Source: Phymorhynchus buccinoides (lineage: Eukaryota > Mollusca > Gastropoda > Neogastropoda > Raphitomidae). From it: 64,000 nt of DNA. Of this stretch, positions 21,599-35,800 are shown piece by piece. The position numbers and the translations under genes are program-made. The stretch covers positions 47,671,064 to 47,735,063 of the forward strand of contig CM065697.1 of assembly GCA_017654935.2 (NCBI GenBank), written 5' to 3'. Under the pieces are notes generated by a model. That model was not told the DNA's origin and ran no database searches. It saw only the letters and a program-made list of their open reading frames with translations. Numbering within the stretch: the stretch's first letter is position 1; every line of letters starts with the position of its first letter.

Positions 21599-21600
<2 letters not shown>
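21319..21600. other. no gene recognised
   Basis: Unique DNA between the array and a GA microsatellite. Confidence 0.5.
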
Positions 21601-21674
<74 letters not shown>

Positions 21675-21733
21675 CGCGAGCGAGAGAGAGAGCGAGAGAG
21701 AGAGAGAGAGAGCGAGAGCGAGAGCGAGAGAGA
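21601..21733. repeat. (GA)n microsatellite with GC variants
   Basis: GA run with scattered GAGC units in its second half. Confidence 0.95.
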
Positions 21734-23120
21734 AACCACACTAACACGCTCCCCCCACCCCCACCCACCCCACGTATATAAAAACGCCTTTTCGCTATTT
21801 TAAAAAAAAAACACTGCAATTTTTTTCAGTTGAACAGATTGAAAACTGTACTTAACATAAAATAAGACATTGGCAACAAAAGACCTGAAACATGGTCAAG
21901 TTCTGCAGCACATGACATAACCTGCCACGCTATTGCTTGCTTCATGCATTGCCAGAGCAGTCATGGGAGGATAGTGAAAATAACAGAACTTGAGTTAAAC
22001 AATATGTAATGACTTGTGTGACTTGTCCCAAACAGCCACCGTTACTCCGAACTTCGGTCCTATGCTCTGGCCCGAGACAAAACGAACGATTAAGCGCTTA
22101 TTCTGGATCAACCATCTGTACTGGCTCTTCACACTGGAACTCAAGGTTTTAGAGAGTACCCATGCACTACCATCGAGACTGTCACACGGTCTGCAACACC
22201 TAGGGTTTTGTGCGACGAACACTTGACAGATGCACGTGACAAACCGCGAACAGCTCCGATACCCCCTTTATCTGTGATGGACACAGCTAGTTTTACTCAA
22301 ATATCTGCCTGTCTGCAACACCATGTCGAGCACATAGGCCGCCTACTGATCCGATGTGTTGAGTCCAAACATACTATCTGGAGTGGACTGGTTCGTGCCC
22401 TTGTTTAGAAAACAAATCACATTTTACCCTTCTTTTGCCTCGTCTTGTAAATAGCGTTTTTGAACATTGTTAGATTACCCTTATTATGCCTTGTACATAG
22501 CGCTTTTACAATGTCAGTGGAGGATTTTTTAAAAACTTTTTGATAGCATTTTAGAGTGCGAGCTAACCGGGTTTATCCACATTCTGCTTAACAGTACATG
22601 TTAAACAATCAACAAGCATATTCACAAACACACCCTTTCATTTCAGGACTCTAAAAAGTGGATATCACTATAACGTGAGCACGCATAAAATAAACGATTC
22701 ATTAAGTCACTCTTAAATATCTTAATGCAATACAGAGGGAGGGCGGAAGGTGAGCGAAATTTACCTAAATCTTTCTATGGAGCATCGTTTGTGACAGCAG
22801 ATATTGTTTTGTTTGTGTACTATTTTTTAAATTAAATATTTATTTTTGTTAAAATAGTTTTAGAGCTTGCCTGTTTCAACATTGGTCATCAGCGGCTAAT
22901 ACGATATCAATTCCAATTCAATGTATGCTTCTAACCAGCCATGCAAGGTTAATACTAATACTCTTTAAGCTATTGTGGACATTTCGTGAAAACCAATCCC
23001 ACCATTTTATTCAAGGGAGCATACCTTCAATCAGCTCAGTTATTTGTATTTGGCCTAACCGAATCAGGCAACCATTAGAAAAGGCACACACCACCTTTCA
23101 CTGAAAAACATAACTTCCAG
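21734..23120. other. no gene recognised
   Basis: Mostly AT-rich. From 22014 to 22408 two plus frames of about 70 codons are open with ordinary composition (for example FWINHLYWLF, and SVMDTASFTQISACLQHHVE). They match no family I know and have no clear splice signals. Confidence 0.4.
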
Positions 23121-23124
23121 CAAA

Positions 23125-23612
23125 TTCTCCCAGGTGACAATCGCCGATTTGACTGTCTGATTTCTAGAAAACTAGAGCAAAGTGAGTTGGCATCTTCCCA
23201 GGTGACAATCGCCGATTTGACTGATTTCTAGAAAACTAGAGCAAAGTGAGTGTTGGCATCTTCCCAGGTGACAATCGCCGATTTGACCGATTTCTAGAAA
23301 ACTAGAGCAAAGAGAGTGTTGTCATCTTCCCAGGTGACAATCGCCGATTTGACTGTCTGATTTCTAGAAAACTAGAGCAAAGTGAGTGTTGCCATCTTCC
23401 CAGGTGACAATCGCCGATTTGACTGTCTGATTTCTAGAAAACTAGAGCAAAGTGAGTGTTGCCATCTTCCCAGGTGACAAACGGTTTGAGTTGACGGTTT
23501 GATTTCTAGAAAACTAGAGCAAAGTGAGTGTTGGCATCTTCCCAGATGATAACGGCAGGTTTGACCGTTTGATGTCTAGGAAACTAGAACAAAGCGAGTG
23601 TTGGCATCTTTG
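23125..23612. repeat. 62-70-bp minisatellite, 7 units
   Basis: Unit contains CCCAGGTGACAATCGCCGAT, TTGACTG, TTTCTAGAAAACTAGAGCAA and AGTGAGTGTTGGCATCTT. Length varies by gain or loss of GTCT and TG. TTTCTAGAAA is palindromic. Confidence 0.9.
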
Positions 23613-24060
23613 TAAATAGAGTCTTTCTGGTGATCCCGTGTTTCTGGCAACAACAAAATCTGCTCAAGTGCACCTTTAATATCGCTGATTATATTTACAC
23701 CCTCTTTACAAAATAACGTCTGCTCCAGGTTTTTGCAGGTTCGTAGCAACAAAAAGAATGCAGAGTGATATACAGCTCTAATCCCAGCTAATACTGGTGA
23801 AAACCAAGGAGATAATTCTCGACTCTTGGCCGTTGGGTCATGGTGTTTCACTACACCAAATGTGGTTGAATCCATCCATTGTCTTTTGAATAGTCGGTGT
23901 TTTTGTCATATTCTAATCAGATTCACCAGCATTACATTGATATGGTTAGTCATTTGATAAGTCATGACATCACGGGGCACATCTAGAGTTCATAAAAAAA
24001 CATTCTGCTACATTTTAAGATATGCATAGCTTAGACGTTGTGAAGTGGAAGAAAGGTTTA
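23613..24060. other. no gene recognised
   Basis: Unique DNA; a minus-strand frame of 99 codons (23576-23875) has no recognisable domain. Confidence 0.4.
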
Positions 24061-24106
24061 CACACACACACACGCACGCACGCACGCACGCACACACACA
24101 CATACT
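24061..24106. repeat. (CA)n/(CG) alternating purine-pyrimidine run
   Basis: CACACACACACGCACGCACG type run, a candidate Z-DNA site. Confidence 0.9.
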
Positions 24107-24502
24107 CACACGTTTAAAATCAAACATGTACGTTATCGAAATACGCGTTCCAGTAAAACACTGGAAAGTCCTTAACCACTGTATAATCCTCAGTCAGTAA
24201 AATATGACTTGAAAGGTGTTTTCCTAAGGCGATCCAATCTGATGACAATGCAGAAAAGTTTTACATGAAGAAAACAGAATTTAGTCACTACATGTTTACA
24301 ACTTTTCCATTATGATGCTTGTGAGAAAATTGACGAATAGAAAACATTAACTTTAGCGCATCTGTGAATAGTTCATTAACACATACAACGATTTCTTTAA
24401 AGGTACACTTTTAAAAACAAGTATGTGTGCATGCGTGGGTGGATGCATGCGGGTGATGGAGGTCGTATTTTCATTGTATGATAATAATTGACATTAACTT
24501 AC

Positions 24503-24714
24503 ATGCTCATACTATGGTCCACGTGACGTCCCTGGACGTCCGTGGCCTTTGATGACCACTGTCCACTACGTACATGGGGAGCTGACCAAGTGAAGGAGGG
24601 GGGTCTGAGTGAGGGGGGGTTGCCAAGTGAGGAGGGGTCTGTCAGGTCATCCAGATTGCTTCGTCGATCAACCAGTCCCCAGGAAGGCATCCACATCTAG
24701 AGACATCTGGTGAC
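24503..24714 (-). other. candidate exon
   Basis: On the minus strand an acceptor-like TGTGTTTTTCAG ends at 24715 and a consensus donor GTAAGT follows 24503. From an ATG at 24694-24696 the frame is open to the donor, about 64 codons including RRSNLDDLTDPSSLGNPPSL. A frame stop precedes that ATG, so this could only be a first coding exon. The piece NLDDLTDPSSL resembles NLADVTDPFSL in the candidate exon at 26379. No domain recognised. Confidence 0.25.
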
Positions 24715-25687
24715 CTGAAAAACACATTGCGGCATTAAAACTAGACCAGATTCCCCTTTTTGCTGTCAAACGTATTTCAGCGCCAGCTTCGTACAACATC
24801 AGTACCACCGTTGCGGGGACAAATAGATGGAGTTCTGTATGGGCAGAACACTGTGCCAAAATAAAACAATACGCTGTAATATGAACATGTTTGCAGCTTA
24901 ACATGATAGAAACAATAATGTAACGTTTATCATGGAGGTTCACATATACACACCGACAGACGATACAGACCCGAGTGCAAGCCATGTTTTCCCTTCGCTT
25001 GACATGCAGGATAGTGAAAACTGCACTACACTGAAGATAAGTACGCTCATTTTCTTCGACAAAAACGACTGTAAACGCCAGGCATCAAACATCTGAATTT
25101 TGATAGAAAATCCGTTTTCTGTGTGAGTGTTTCGGATGTACGGTACAGTATGCCCGGCAAATGTACCGACGGGAGCGAGCTGCGGCTGAATAGCATGCAG
25201 AATGGTAGTTATGATGTTAGTGGGTGAGGGGGGGGGGGGAATCATGCAGCGGTCCGGACAGCATGCGAAGGAAGTGTGCGATGGTGGTGGTAAATAGAAC
25301 AGAGGGGGGGTCATGCACAGACTAGCGTGCAGAAGAAGAGACGAAGCGTAGCGAGCCGCACAACGCTAGTTCATTATGACACGCTTGAGAAAAAGGAATG
25401 CAAAAGAAAAAACAATAGGCGCGAATTAAAGACTGCATTAATACATAGACTAACGTGTATCAATACAAATCAAAACCTGGACATACTTGGCTTTAAAACT
25501 ACTTAATCTACGAAAATGAAGCAGATGTAGGCCTATATCAAGATGGGTTGTTACTAACCTTAATTCACATACAAACCATGAATACCACGACCAGTTTCCA
25601 GTCGGTGGAACAATTCAGTTTAACACGGGGGAGGACGGTCCATGTGTCGCGCAAACACTTCCTTCAGTTAATGCCCAGCAAGCGCCT
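24715..25687. other. no gene recognised
   Basis: Unique DNA. A minus-strand frame near 24740-24800 reads TVVLMLYEAGAEI, which resembles an ankyrin second helix and the [11 protein letters not shown] of the gene at 46.9 kb, but the match is too short to call. Short G-runs at 25229-25239 and 25305-25310. Confidence 0.4.
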
Positions 25688-25992
25688 TGGACACTTCTGT
25701 GGTCTGTGACACGAATCGACCCTGTGACACACAGAATGGGCGGCATAAAACATCGTGGTCTAAAGTACACACCTGTCATAGCCAATGCCTTGCCCTTGGA
25801 TACTTCTGTGGTCTGTGACACGAATCCACCCGGTGACACAGAATGGGGTGCATACAAATCGTGGATAAAAGTACACACCTGTTATAGCCAATGCCTTGGA
25901 TACTTCTGTGGTCTGTGACACGAATCGACCCTGTGGCACACATTGGAGGCATAAAGCACCGTGGACAAAAGTACACACCTGTCATAGCCAAT
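25688..25992. repeat. about 100-bp tandem repeat, 3 units
   Basis: Units start with CTTGGATACTTCTGTGGTCT at about 25688, 25796 and 25893 and share GTACACACCTGTCATAGCCA. Confidence 0.9.
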
Positions 25993-26378
25993 GTTGCATT
26001 TTTGTTCTTCCAGCTTTACAACGTCTCTCGCTTTTTCCTTCCCAAAAAAAAGAATGGCCATATTTTCTTCGTTATAAAAACACGTTAAAAAAAAAAATTA
26101 AGCCAATGTGTGCTGGTGTATACAAGAGCTAAGACTTGTACAGTCAGGTAGTGAAAATGACATTCGAATGTCAAGACGCCCAGCATTATTGAACCATTGA
26201 CTAGCAGCATGTGGGTTGAAAATAGCTTTTCAGTGGTGAACTTGCACATGATACAAGCTAAATTTTGATTTAAAAAAAATTACAACACGTGCAATCTATT
26301 TTAACCTCATTATTAACCCAATCAATCAAAAACAACTCCATAATTAGTCATGCTTTTGATGAACGAACCAAACCTTAC
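25993..26378. other. no gene recognised
   Basis: AT-rich unique DNA with A-runs at 26045-26052 and 26088-26098. Confidence 0.5.
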
Positions 26379-26460
26379 CAATGAGGAAAGCTCTGGACAT
26401 CCAGTGATGTGGAGGGGGTGAGGCTGGTAGACTGAATGGGTCTGTCACATCAGCAAGGTT
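26379..26460 (-). other. candidate exon
   Basis: Minus strand: a CAACCAG acceptor-like site ends at 26461 and a GTAAGG donor follows 26379. The open frame reads NLADVTDPFSLPASPPPHHW and on to AFLIG. It resembles the candidate exon at 24503-24714 (NLDDLTDPSSL). This may be a duplicated exon of one gene, or a dispersed repeat. Confidence 0.2.
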
Positions 26461-26638
26461 CTGGTTGACGGTGATATGAAATGCACACATTGCTAATATA
26501 CAAAGTTGAAGGTGAGTGAGAAGGGAGAGAAAATGGAGAAACAGGAAGGGAGACGCTTGGTAGTGACACACTAGACAGAGAGACACTATGATATGACAGA
26601 AAGGAGATGCCAAGAATCCATACACTTACTTACACTGT

Positions 26639-26706
<68 letters not shown>

Positions 26707-26782
26707 ACACACTTTTGTTGTCAAAAAGCATAATGTAATGCTTATTTGATGTCCATCTGGAAATAAAATCTTGACTGACTGA

Positions 26783-26875
<93 letters not shown>

Positions 26876-26927
26876 TGGCCCTGTACTTGTAAATGGTTTT
26901 CTAGGTAGGTAAACACACACACATATA

Positions 26928-26966
<39 letters not shown>

Positions 26967-27045
26967 TGGCCATGTACTTGTAAATGGTTTTCTAGGTAGG
27001 TAAACACACACACATATACACACATACACACACACACACACACTC
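26639..27045. repeat. (CA)n arrays with shared spacer
   Basis: CA runs at about 26640-26704, 26788-26873, 26936-26963 and 27031-27042. The spacer GTACTTGTAAATGGTTTTCT plus AGGTAGGTAAACACAC occurs twice between runs (26883, 26972), and a truncated third copy follows at 27052, so spacer and microsatellite were amplified together. Confidence 0.9.
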
Positions 27046-27274
27046 TGACCCTGTACTTGTATGGTTTTCTAGGTAGGTACCGAATTACCTTTTCCCATTT
27101 CGCCTTATGGCCAGAAACGGCCCTTTTTGAGCATTATAAAAACATTGTGCGTAAAAACCCCGTACAGTATCTCACCGAGTGTAGAAGCTGCGACACTTGG
27201 TAGTGTCAATGTGTCAACACTCTGCCGTGGAAAGGATCACAACACAGAGTGGAGGCAATCTGTTCACCGCCGAA
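27046..27274. other. no gene recognised
   Basis: Contains the third copy of the CA-array spacer and a weak match to the CCCATTTCGCC...ATGGCC dispersed motif at 27097-27125. Confidence 0.4.
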
Positions 27275-27565
<291 letters not shown>

Positions 27566-27566
27566 A

Positions 27567-29022
27567 TTATACCGATCAAACTACCGCAAAAGGGGGGAAA
27601 GATATCCTGGAAATGTGCCCGCTGAAGGTCAGTTATGTCGACCAAACTACCACAAAAGGGGGAAGATATCCTGGAAATGTGCCCACTGAAAGTCATTTAT
27701 ACTGATCAAACTACCACAAAAGGGGGAAGATATCCTGGAAATGTGCCCATTGAAGGTCAGTTATGTGGATTAAACTACCACAGAACTGGAAATGTGCCCA
27801 TTGAAGGTCATTTATGTCGATCAAACTACCACAAAAGGGGGAAGATATCCTGCAAATGTGCCCACCGAGTCATTTATACTGATCAAACTACCACAAAAGG
27901 GGGAAGATATCCTGGAAATGTGCCCACTGAAAGTCATTTATACTGATCAAACTACCACAAAAGGGGGAAGATATCCTGGAAATGTGCCCATTGAAGGTCA
28001 GTTATGTGGATTAAACTACCACAGAACTGGAAATGTGCCCATTGAAGGTCCGTTATGTCGATCAAACTACCACAAAAGGGGGAAGATATCCTGGAAATGT
28101 GCCCACTGAAGGTCATTTATACTGATCAAACTACCACAAATGGGGGAAGATATCCTGGAAATGTGCCCACTGAGTCATTTATACTGATCAAACTACCACA
28201 AAAGGGGGAAGATATCCTGGAAATGTGCCCATTGAAGGTCAGTTATGTGGATTAAACTACCACAGAACTGGAAATGTGCCCATTGAAGGTCAGTTATGTC
28301 GATCAAACTACCACAAAAGGGGGAAGATATCCTGGAAATGCGCCCACTGAAGGTCATTTATGTGGATCAGACTACCGCAAAAGGGGGAAGATATCCTGGA
28401 AATGCGCCCACTGAAGGTCATTTATGTGGATCAGACTACCGCAAAAGGGGGAAGATATCCTGGAAATGTGCCCACTGAAAGTCATTTATACTGATCAAAC
28501 TACCACAAAAGGGGGAAGATATCCTGGAAATGTGCCCATTGAGTCATTTATACTGATCAAACTACCACAAAAGGGGGAAGATATCCTGGAAATGTGCCCA
28601 TTGAAGGTCAGTTATGTGGATTAAACTACCACAGAACTGGAAATGTGCCCATTGAAGGTCAGTTATGTCGATCAAACTACCACAAAAGGGGGAAGATATC
28701 CTGGAAATGTGCCCATTGAAGGTCATTTATACTGATCAAACTACCACAAAAGGGGGAAGATATCCTGGAAATGTGCCCACTGAGTCATTTATACTGATCA
28801 AACTACCACAAAAGGGGGAAGATATCCTGGAAATGTGCCCATTGAAGGTCAGTTATGTGGATTAAACTACCACATAACTGGAAATGTGCCCATTGAAGGT
28901 CAGTTATGTCGATCAAACTACCACAAAAGGGGGAAGATATCCTGGAAATGCGCCCACTGAAGGTCATTTATGTGGATCAGACTACCGCAAAAGGGGGAAG
29001 ATATCCTGGAAATGCGCCCATT
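27567..29022. repeat. 64-bp minisatellite with higher-order structure
   Basis: Main unit: TCATTTATACTGATCAAACT, ACCACAAAAGGGGGAAGATA, TCCTGGAAATGTGCCCA. A short unit lacking AAGGGGGAAGATATCC (ACCACAGAACTGGAAATG) recurs at about 27779, 28020, 28262, 28630 and 28870, always after GTTATGTGGATTAAACT, which marks a higher-order repeat of several units. Units also lose 4 bp (CTGAGTCATT). Confidence 0.92.
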
Positions 29023-29560
29023 TGATCGGCTGGCATTGGTTGCTTGGGAACAAACTCATGCACATAACGGCGCAGCGACGAATGATGTGAAATTACACCA
29101 AGTTCATAAGATGTCACGTGAGAAGGCGATTTGGGAAAAGGCAAGTCGGGAAAAGGCGATTCGAGAAGTTCCCATTCTGTAATTACTTGTATTCTGCTGC
29201 ACGTTAGTTGTATTTCAACTTTAACTCACATTTTGCTGTCATATATATATGGTGGGTTTTTTTAACATTCATAGCACTTCATGTAACATTGTGTTCTGAC
29301 TCTTTTTGTGAGCATAATTATGCCGTACAGCCAAGTTTTTCACCTCGCACAAGAACTTAAACTGGGAATAAGCAAAAAACGAACATGAAATTCAAACAGG
29401 ATTTTTTCATTTCTCGACGTATGTCTTTAACACATTCCGTATCGGCCAAATATCTAAACGAATTCCAGCCCATCTCTCCAAAATAGCTGTTGCACATCCA
29501 GCTGTGCGAAGTCATAGTCGGAAACGACTGACTGGCACACGTGGGACGTTTTGGCTATAT
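29023..29560. other. no gene recognised
   Basis: Unique AT-rich DNA with a short TA run at 29241-29250. Confidence 0.5.
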
Positions 29561-29660
29561 CCACAATTTCGCCCGTAAGGGAGATAATTTGATGACAGAA
29601 AGAGCCAAAACTGGCTGCTCTGTCATTAATAGATTATCTTTTCTTACGGGCGAAAATGTG
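29561..29660. repeat. near-perfect hairpin, about 45-bp arms
   Basis: Left arm 29561-29606 (CCACAATTTCGCCCGTAAGG ... GATGACAGAAAGAGCC) and right arm 29612-29660 (read in reverse: CACATTTTCGCCCGTAAGAA ... AATGACAGAGCAGCC) pair with a 5-base loop. An ATG frame of 135 codons spans it but is not protein-like. Confidence 0.75.
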
Positions 29661-30486
29661 AATTTTGCCAGCGTGGGCGGCAAAACGTTGACTTTCAGCG
29701 AACACGAACGGCAAAGACGAGACAATTTTCTCGATTATTTTTTTGGGGGTCAGAAACAGCCTTGGCTACCTCTCTATCCGTCAATAAAATTGCTTTCTCT
29801 AATTCTAACTGTGGATAAAATTATTCCCTTTAAACTATTCCGAAAGGGCAAGTCTCCCTACCATTATGTTCTTTCTCAATGTCTTTCACATGCCGTTCTC
29901 ATGTTTAGTTTTGTTTGCATTCCCGTAGTGAATACGTTTACAATGTAGACGCATAAATAATAAACGTTCCATGAAATGTGAAAATTAATTCCAGCCCTTA
30001 CGAATAGCAATTGCCTCCTCCGACAACTGACCGATGCACATGATGCAAAGCACGTGGTGGGCGATTTCACCCGTAAACTTTTTTCCCATAAAGTGATAGT
30101 CTAGTAACTTTTGCAACAACAAAATGAGTGAATAAACGAACGATTGAACGAACGAAAGAATATAATTATGCACTTACGATGTTAAATCCTGCTGAAACCT
30201 GCCATAATGTTGCGGCAATCCAATCTTAGCAGTCGGTTGTTGCACCGGTGCAGACGGGTGTAACTTCTGCAACGGACCAGCTCACACTGTCATTGTGCGC
30301 AGACGATTGTCGCCTAGAGGGGTGTGACAATTTAATGAACTCATGCGTGTTGCACGCAAAACACGGGGAACTGTGTCACTGGGTCAACTTTCAACTCACA
30401 GTTTGAATTTTTAAAAACTAGAATATTGAATGGACTGACTTTTTCCTCTGTTCTTTCAGTTTAATTTTAAAAATCGCATATACGTT

Positions 30487-30487
<1 letters not shown>
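29661..30487. other. no gene recognised
   Basis: Unique DNA. TTTCACCCGTAAACTTTTTT near 30065 is a weak relative of the hairpin arm. Confidence 0.45.
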
Positions 30488-30564
<77 letters not shown>

Positions 30565-30571
30565 CCTCCCT

Positions 30572-30617
<46 letters not shown>

Positions 30618-30718
30618 AGCAAAATCAAATTAACGCGTGTGTGTGATTCTATTTTTTGTTCTTTGACCTCCTTGCAGATAGGTCGGTGGCCTTTGCAATT
30701 AAAAGTTTTGAGTCTTTG

Positions 30719-30794
<76 letters not shown>

Positions 30795-30800
30795 TCTCAC
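30488..30800. repeat. (CT)n microsatellites
   Basis: CT runs at about 30488-30565, 30580-30614 and 30719-30800 separated by unique DNA. Confidence 0.95.
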
Positions 30801-30834
30801 AATACCTGCTTTGCTACCTTTATGTTTAATTATG

Positions 30835-31039
30835 TATGTGTAATTCTATGCCTTGCCATGTTTGTATTCTATGTTCGTATATGTACAAAGGTGCTATCTT
30901 TTTGTTCAAATTTGTATGTGTAATATCATGCCTTGCCATGTTTGTATTCTATGTTCGTATATGTACCAAGGACAGATTGGAAGACTAGGCGTTGCCTAAA
31001 ATCTTTATCCTTGAAAAATAAAGTTAAAGTTTTCAAGTT

Positions 31040-31048
<9 letters not shown>
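30835..31048 (+). mobile_element. SINE-like element with internal duplication
   Basis: TATGCCTTGCCATGTTTGTA and TTCTATGTTCGTATATGTAC occur at about 30847 and 30928, a tandem duplication. The element ends ACCAAGGACAGATTGGAAGA, CTAGGCGTTGCCTAAAATCT, TTATCCTTGAAAAATAAAG, then CT and CA microsatellite. The end recurs in reverse at 31620-31690. Confidence 0.55.
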
Positions 31049-31077
<29 letters not shown>

Positions 31078-31115
31078 CACACACGAACGCGCGTGCACAC
31101 ACACGCACACACAGA
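31041..31115. repeat. (CT)n(CA)n microsatellite
   Basis: CT then CA run, with CG variants at its end, directly after the SINE-like 3' end. Confidence 0.9.
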
Positions 31116-31220
31116 GAGATGTGGGTGGTGGGGGGCGGAGACAGTAATTTAGACAGAGGGCAGAGACAGGTAGGCTGGATAGGCATGCATCAGTCAGAGA
31201 CAAATTGAGATAAAGAAACT

Positions 31221-31224
31221 GGAC

Positions 31225-31278
<54 letters not shown>
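31221..31278. repeat. (GA)n microsatellite
   Basis: GA run with early GACAGA variants. Confidence 0.95.
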
Positions 31279-31838
<560 letters not shown>

Positions 31839-32092
31839 CAGAACACATTCAAACACACCAACAGAACACTTGCAAACACGCGTGGAAGCTTATTCTTCAT
31901 AATTTCATTTATTATTTAAAACCAAAGCAAACACAAAGCTGCACATTGACTGAAACTGACACAAACAAAGTTAGAGTTAGCTTACAACAGCAGCATGCAT
32001 GTTTGAGGACTGTTTATAATTGTTATAATTGTTATAATTTGATAAATGAAAAACATCAAGATCTATGTTCAAGTTCATGTATGAATCTTCAC
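31839..32092. other. no gene recognised
   Basis: Unique DNA with TTATAATTG triplication at about 32014-32042. Confidence 0.5.
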
Positions 32093-32424
<332 letters not shown>

Positions 32425-32875
32425 GCACTCGAAACAGTTGAATATTTAGTTATTGTGTAGATTATTGGTCTGTAATGTCTCCCAATCCCATTCCCACAAA
32501 TAGACAGAACAGTAGTGAGTGAGATAAAGATGTGTTCATGTATCTGTGTGTATAAAACATCCCGTGGGGATACCGGGCGGTCTTTTGTGTAAATAGTTCC
32601 CCCACCTTCTGGAAGTTATGTGCTTGTAACTTCTTCTAATCTGTCATTCTCTTTGACTCTATCTTTTCCCTTTGCTTACTGTCTGTCTGGCTTACCGGTC
32701 CATTCTCCTGCCTTTTTTTTTCTTTCAAGAAACACTTTCAAAAAGATTTTCTCCAGCCGAAGTCGGACTTGCTTGGCCTAACTATTTCTTAGTTCGGCGC
32801 ATAACGGCAGCATGACGCATCTGCGCTCATAATTCACAGGAACCTGATCGATCGAAGAAAAAGAAGAAGAAAATA
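32425..32875. other. no gene recognised
   Basis: Unique DNA leading into the large satellite; AAGAAAAAGAAGAAGAAAAT just before it. Confidence 0.5.
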
Positions 32876-35800
32876 TAGTCGACACGACATCTTTGTTAAA
32901 CACTATAATTGATAAGACTTCTCTATAATCGACAAGATTTCTCTGTTAAACACTATAATCGACATGACTTCTTTGTTAAACACTATAATCGACATGACTT
33001 CTTTGTTAAACACTATAATCGACAAGATTCCTCTGTAGTCGACAAGACTTCTTTGCTAAACACTATAATCGACAAGACTTCTTTGTTAAACACTATTGTT
33101 GACAAGACTTCTTTGTTAAACACTATAATCGACAAGACTTCTCTGCTAAACACTATAATCGACAAGACTTCTTTGTTAAACACTATTGTCGACAAGATTC
33201 CTCTGTAGTCGACAAGACTTCTTTGCTAAACACTATAATCGACAAGACTTCTCTGTTAAACACTATAATCGACAAGACTTCTTTGTTAAACACTATAATC
33301 GACAAGACTTCTTTGTTAAACACTATAATCGACAAGACTTCTTTGTTAAACACTATAATCGACAAGACTTCTTTGCTAAACACTATAATCGACAAGACTT
33401 CTTTGTTAAACACTATAATCGACATGACTTCTTTGTTAAACACTATAATCGACAAGATTCCTCTGTAGTCGACAAGACTTCTTTGCTAAACACTATAATC
33501 GACAAGACTTCTTTGTTAAACACTATTGTTGACAAGACTTCTTTGTTAAACACTATAATCGACAAGACTTCTCTGTTAAACACTATAATCGACAAGACTT
33601 CTCTGTTAAACACTATAATCGACAAGACTTCTCTATAGTCAACAAGACTTCTCTGTTAAACACTATAATCGACAAGACTTCTCTATAGTCAACAAGACTT
33701 CTCTGTTAAACACAATAATCAACAAGACTTCTCTGTTAAACACTATAGTCGAAAAGACTTCTTTGTTAAACACTATAATCGACAAGACTTCTCTGTTAAA
33801 CACTATAATCGACAAGACTTCTCTATAGTCAACAAGACTTCTCTGTTAAACACTATAATCGACAAGACTTCTCTATAGTCAACAAGACTTCTCTGTTAAA
33901 CACTATAATCGACAAGACTTCTCTATAGTCAACAAGATTTCTCTGTTAAACACTATAATCGACAAGACTTCTCTGTTAAACACTATAATCGACAAGACTT
34001 CTCTGTTAAACACTATAGTCGACAAGACTTCTCTGTTAAACACTATAGTCGACAAGACTTCTCTGTTAAACACTATAGTCGACAAGACTTCTTTGTTAAA
34101 CACTATAATCGACAAGACTTCTTTGTTAAACACTATAATCGACAAGACTTCTCTGTTAAACACTATAGTCGACAAGACTTCTCTGTTAAACACTATAATC
34201 GACAAGATTTCTCTATAATCAACAAGACTTCTCTGTTAAACACTATAATCGACAAGATTTCTCTATAATCAACAAGACTTCTCTGTTAAACACTATAATC
34301 GACAAGACTTCTCTGTTAAACACTATAGTCGACAAGACTTCTTTGTTAAACACTATAGTCGACAAGACTTCTCTATAATCGACAAGACTTCTCTGTTAAA
34401 CACTATAATCGACAAGACTTCTCTGTTAAACACTATAATCGACAAGACTTCTCTGTTAAATACTATAGTCGACAAGATTTATCTATAGTTGACAAGATTT
34501 CTCTGTTAAGCACTATGATCGACAATATTTCTCTATAGTCGACAAGATTTCTCTGTTAAACACTATAATCGACAAGATTTATCTATAGTCAACCAGATTT
34601 ATCTATAGTCAACGAGATTTATCTATAGTCGACAAGATTTATCTATAGTCAACAAGATTTCTCTGTTAAACACTATAGTCACCACGATTTATCTATGGTC
34701 AACAATATGTATCTATTAAACAATATAGTCAACACGATTTATCTATGGTCAACAAGATGTATCTATTAAACAATATAGTCAACACGATTTGTCTATTAAA
34801 CACAATAGTCAACACGATTTATCTATGGTCAACACGATTTATCTATTAAACACTATAGTCAACACCATTTACCTATATGATCAACAAGATTTCTCTATAG
34901 TCGACAATATTTATCTGTTAAACACTATGGTCAACACGAGTTATCTATGGTCAACAATATGTATCTATTAAACAATATAGTCAACCCGATTTATCTATGG
35001 TCAACAAGATGTATCTATTAAACAATATAGTCAACACGATTTATCTATGGTCAACACGATTTATCTATTAAACACTATAGTCAACACGATTTATCTATGG
35101 TCAACAAGATTCCTCTATTAAACATTATAGTCAACACGATTTATCTATGGTCAACAAGATGTATCTATAGTCAACAAAATGTATCTCTAAAACACTAAAG
35201 TCAACACGATTTATCTATGGTCAACAAGATGTATCTATAGTCAACAAAATGTATCTCTAAAACACTAAAGTCAACACGATTTATCTATGGTCAACAAGAT
35301 GTATCTATAGTCAACAAAATGTATCTCTAAAACACTAAAGTCAACACGATTTATCTATGGTCAACAAGATGTATCTATAGTCAACAAAATGTATCTCTAA
35401 AACACTAAAGTCAACACGATTTATCTATGGTCAACAAGATGTATCTATAGTCAACAAAATGTATCTCTAAAACACTAAAGTCAACACGATTTATCTATGG
35501 TCAACAAGATGTATCTATAGTCAACAAAATGTATCTCTAAAACACTATAGTCAACACGATTTATCTATGGTCAACAAGATGTATCTATAGTCAACAAAAT
35601 GTATCTCTAAAACACTAAAGTCAACACGATTTATCTATGGTCAACAAGATGTATCTATAGTCAACAACATTTATTTCTAAAACACTATAGTCAACACGAT
35701 TTATCTATGGTCAACAAGATGTATCTATAGTCAACAAAATGTATCTCTAAAACACTAAAGTCAACACGATTTATCTATGGTCAACAAGATGTATATACAG

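Noticed and set aside
24668..24985. Second ankyrin/SOCS gene fragment
   Set aside because: Only TVVLMLYEAGAEI resembles the large gene; no second repeat or SOCS box follows.
29541..29948. 135-codon gene
   Set aside because: Its first half is the hairpin and the rest has no recognisable feature.
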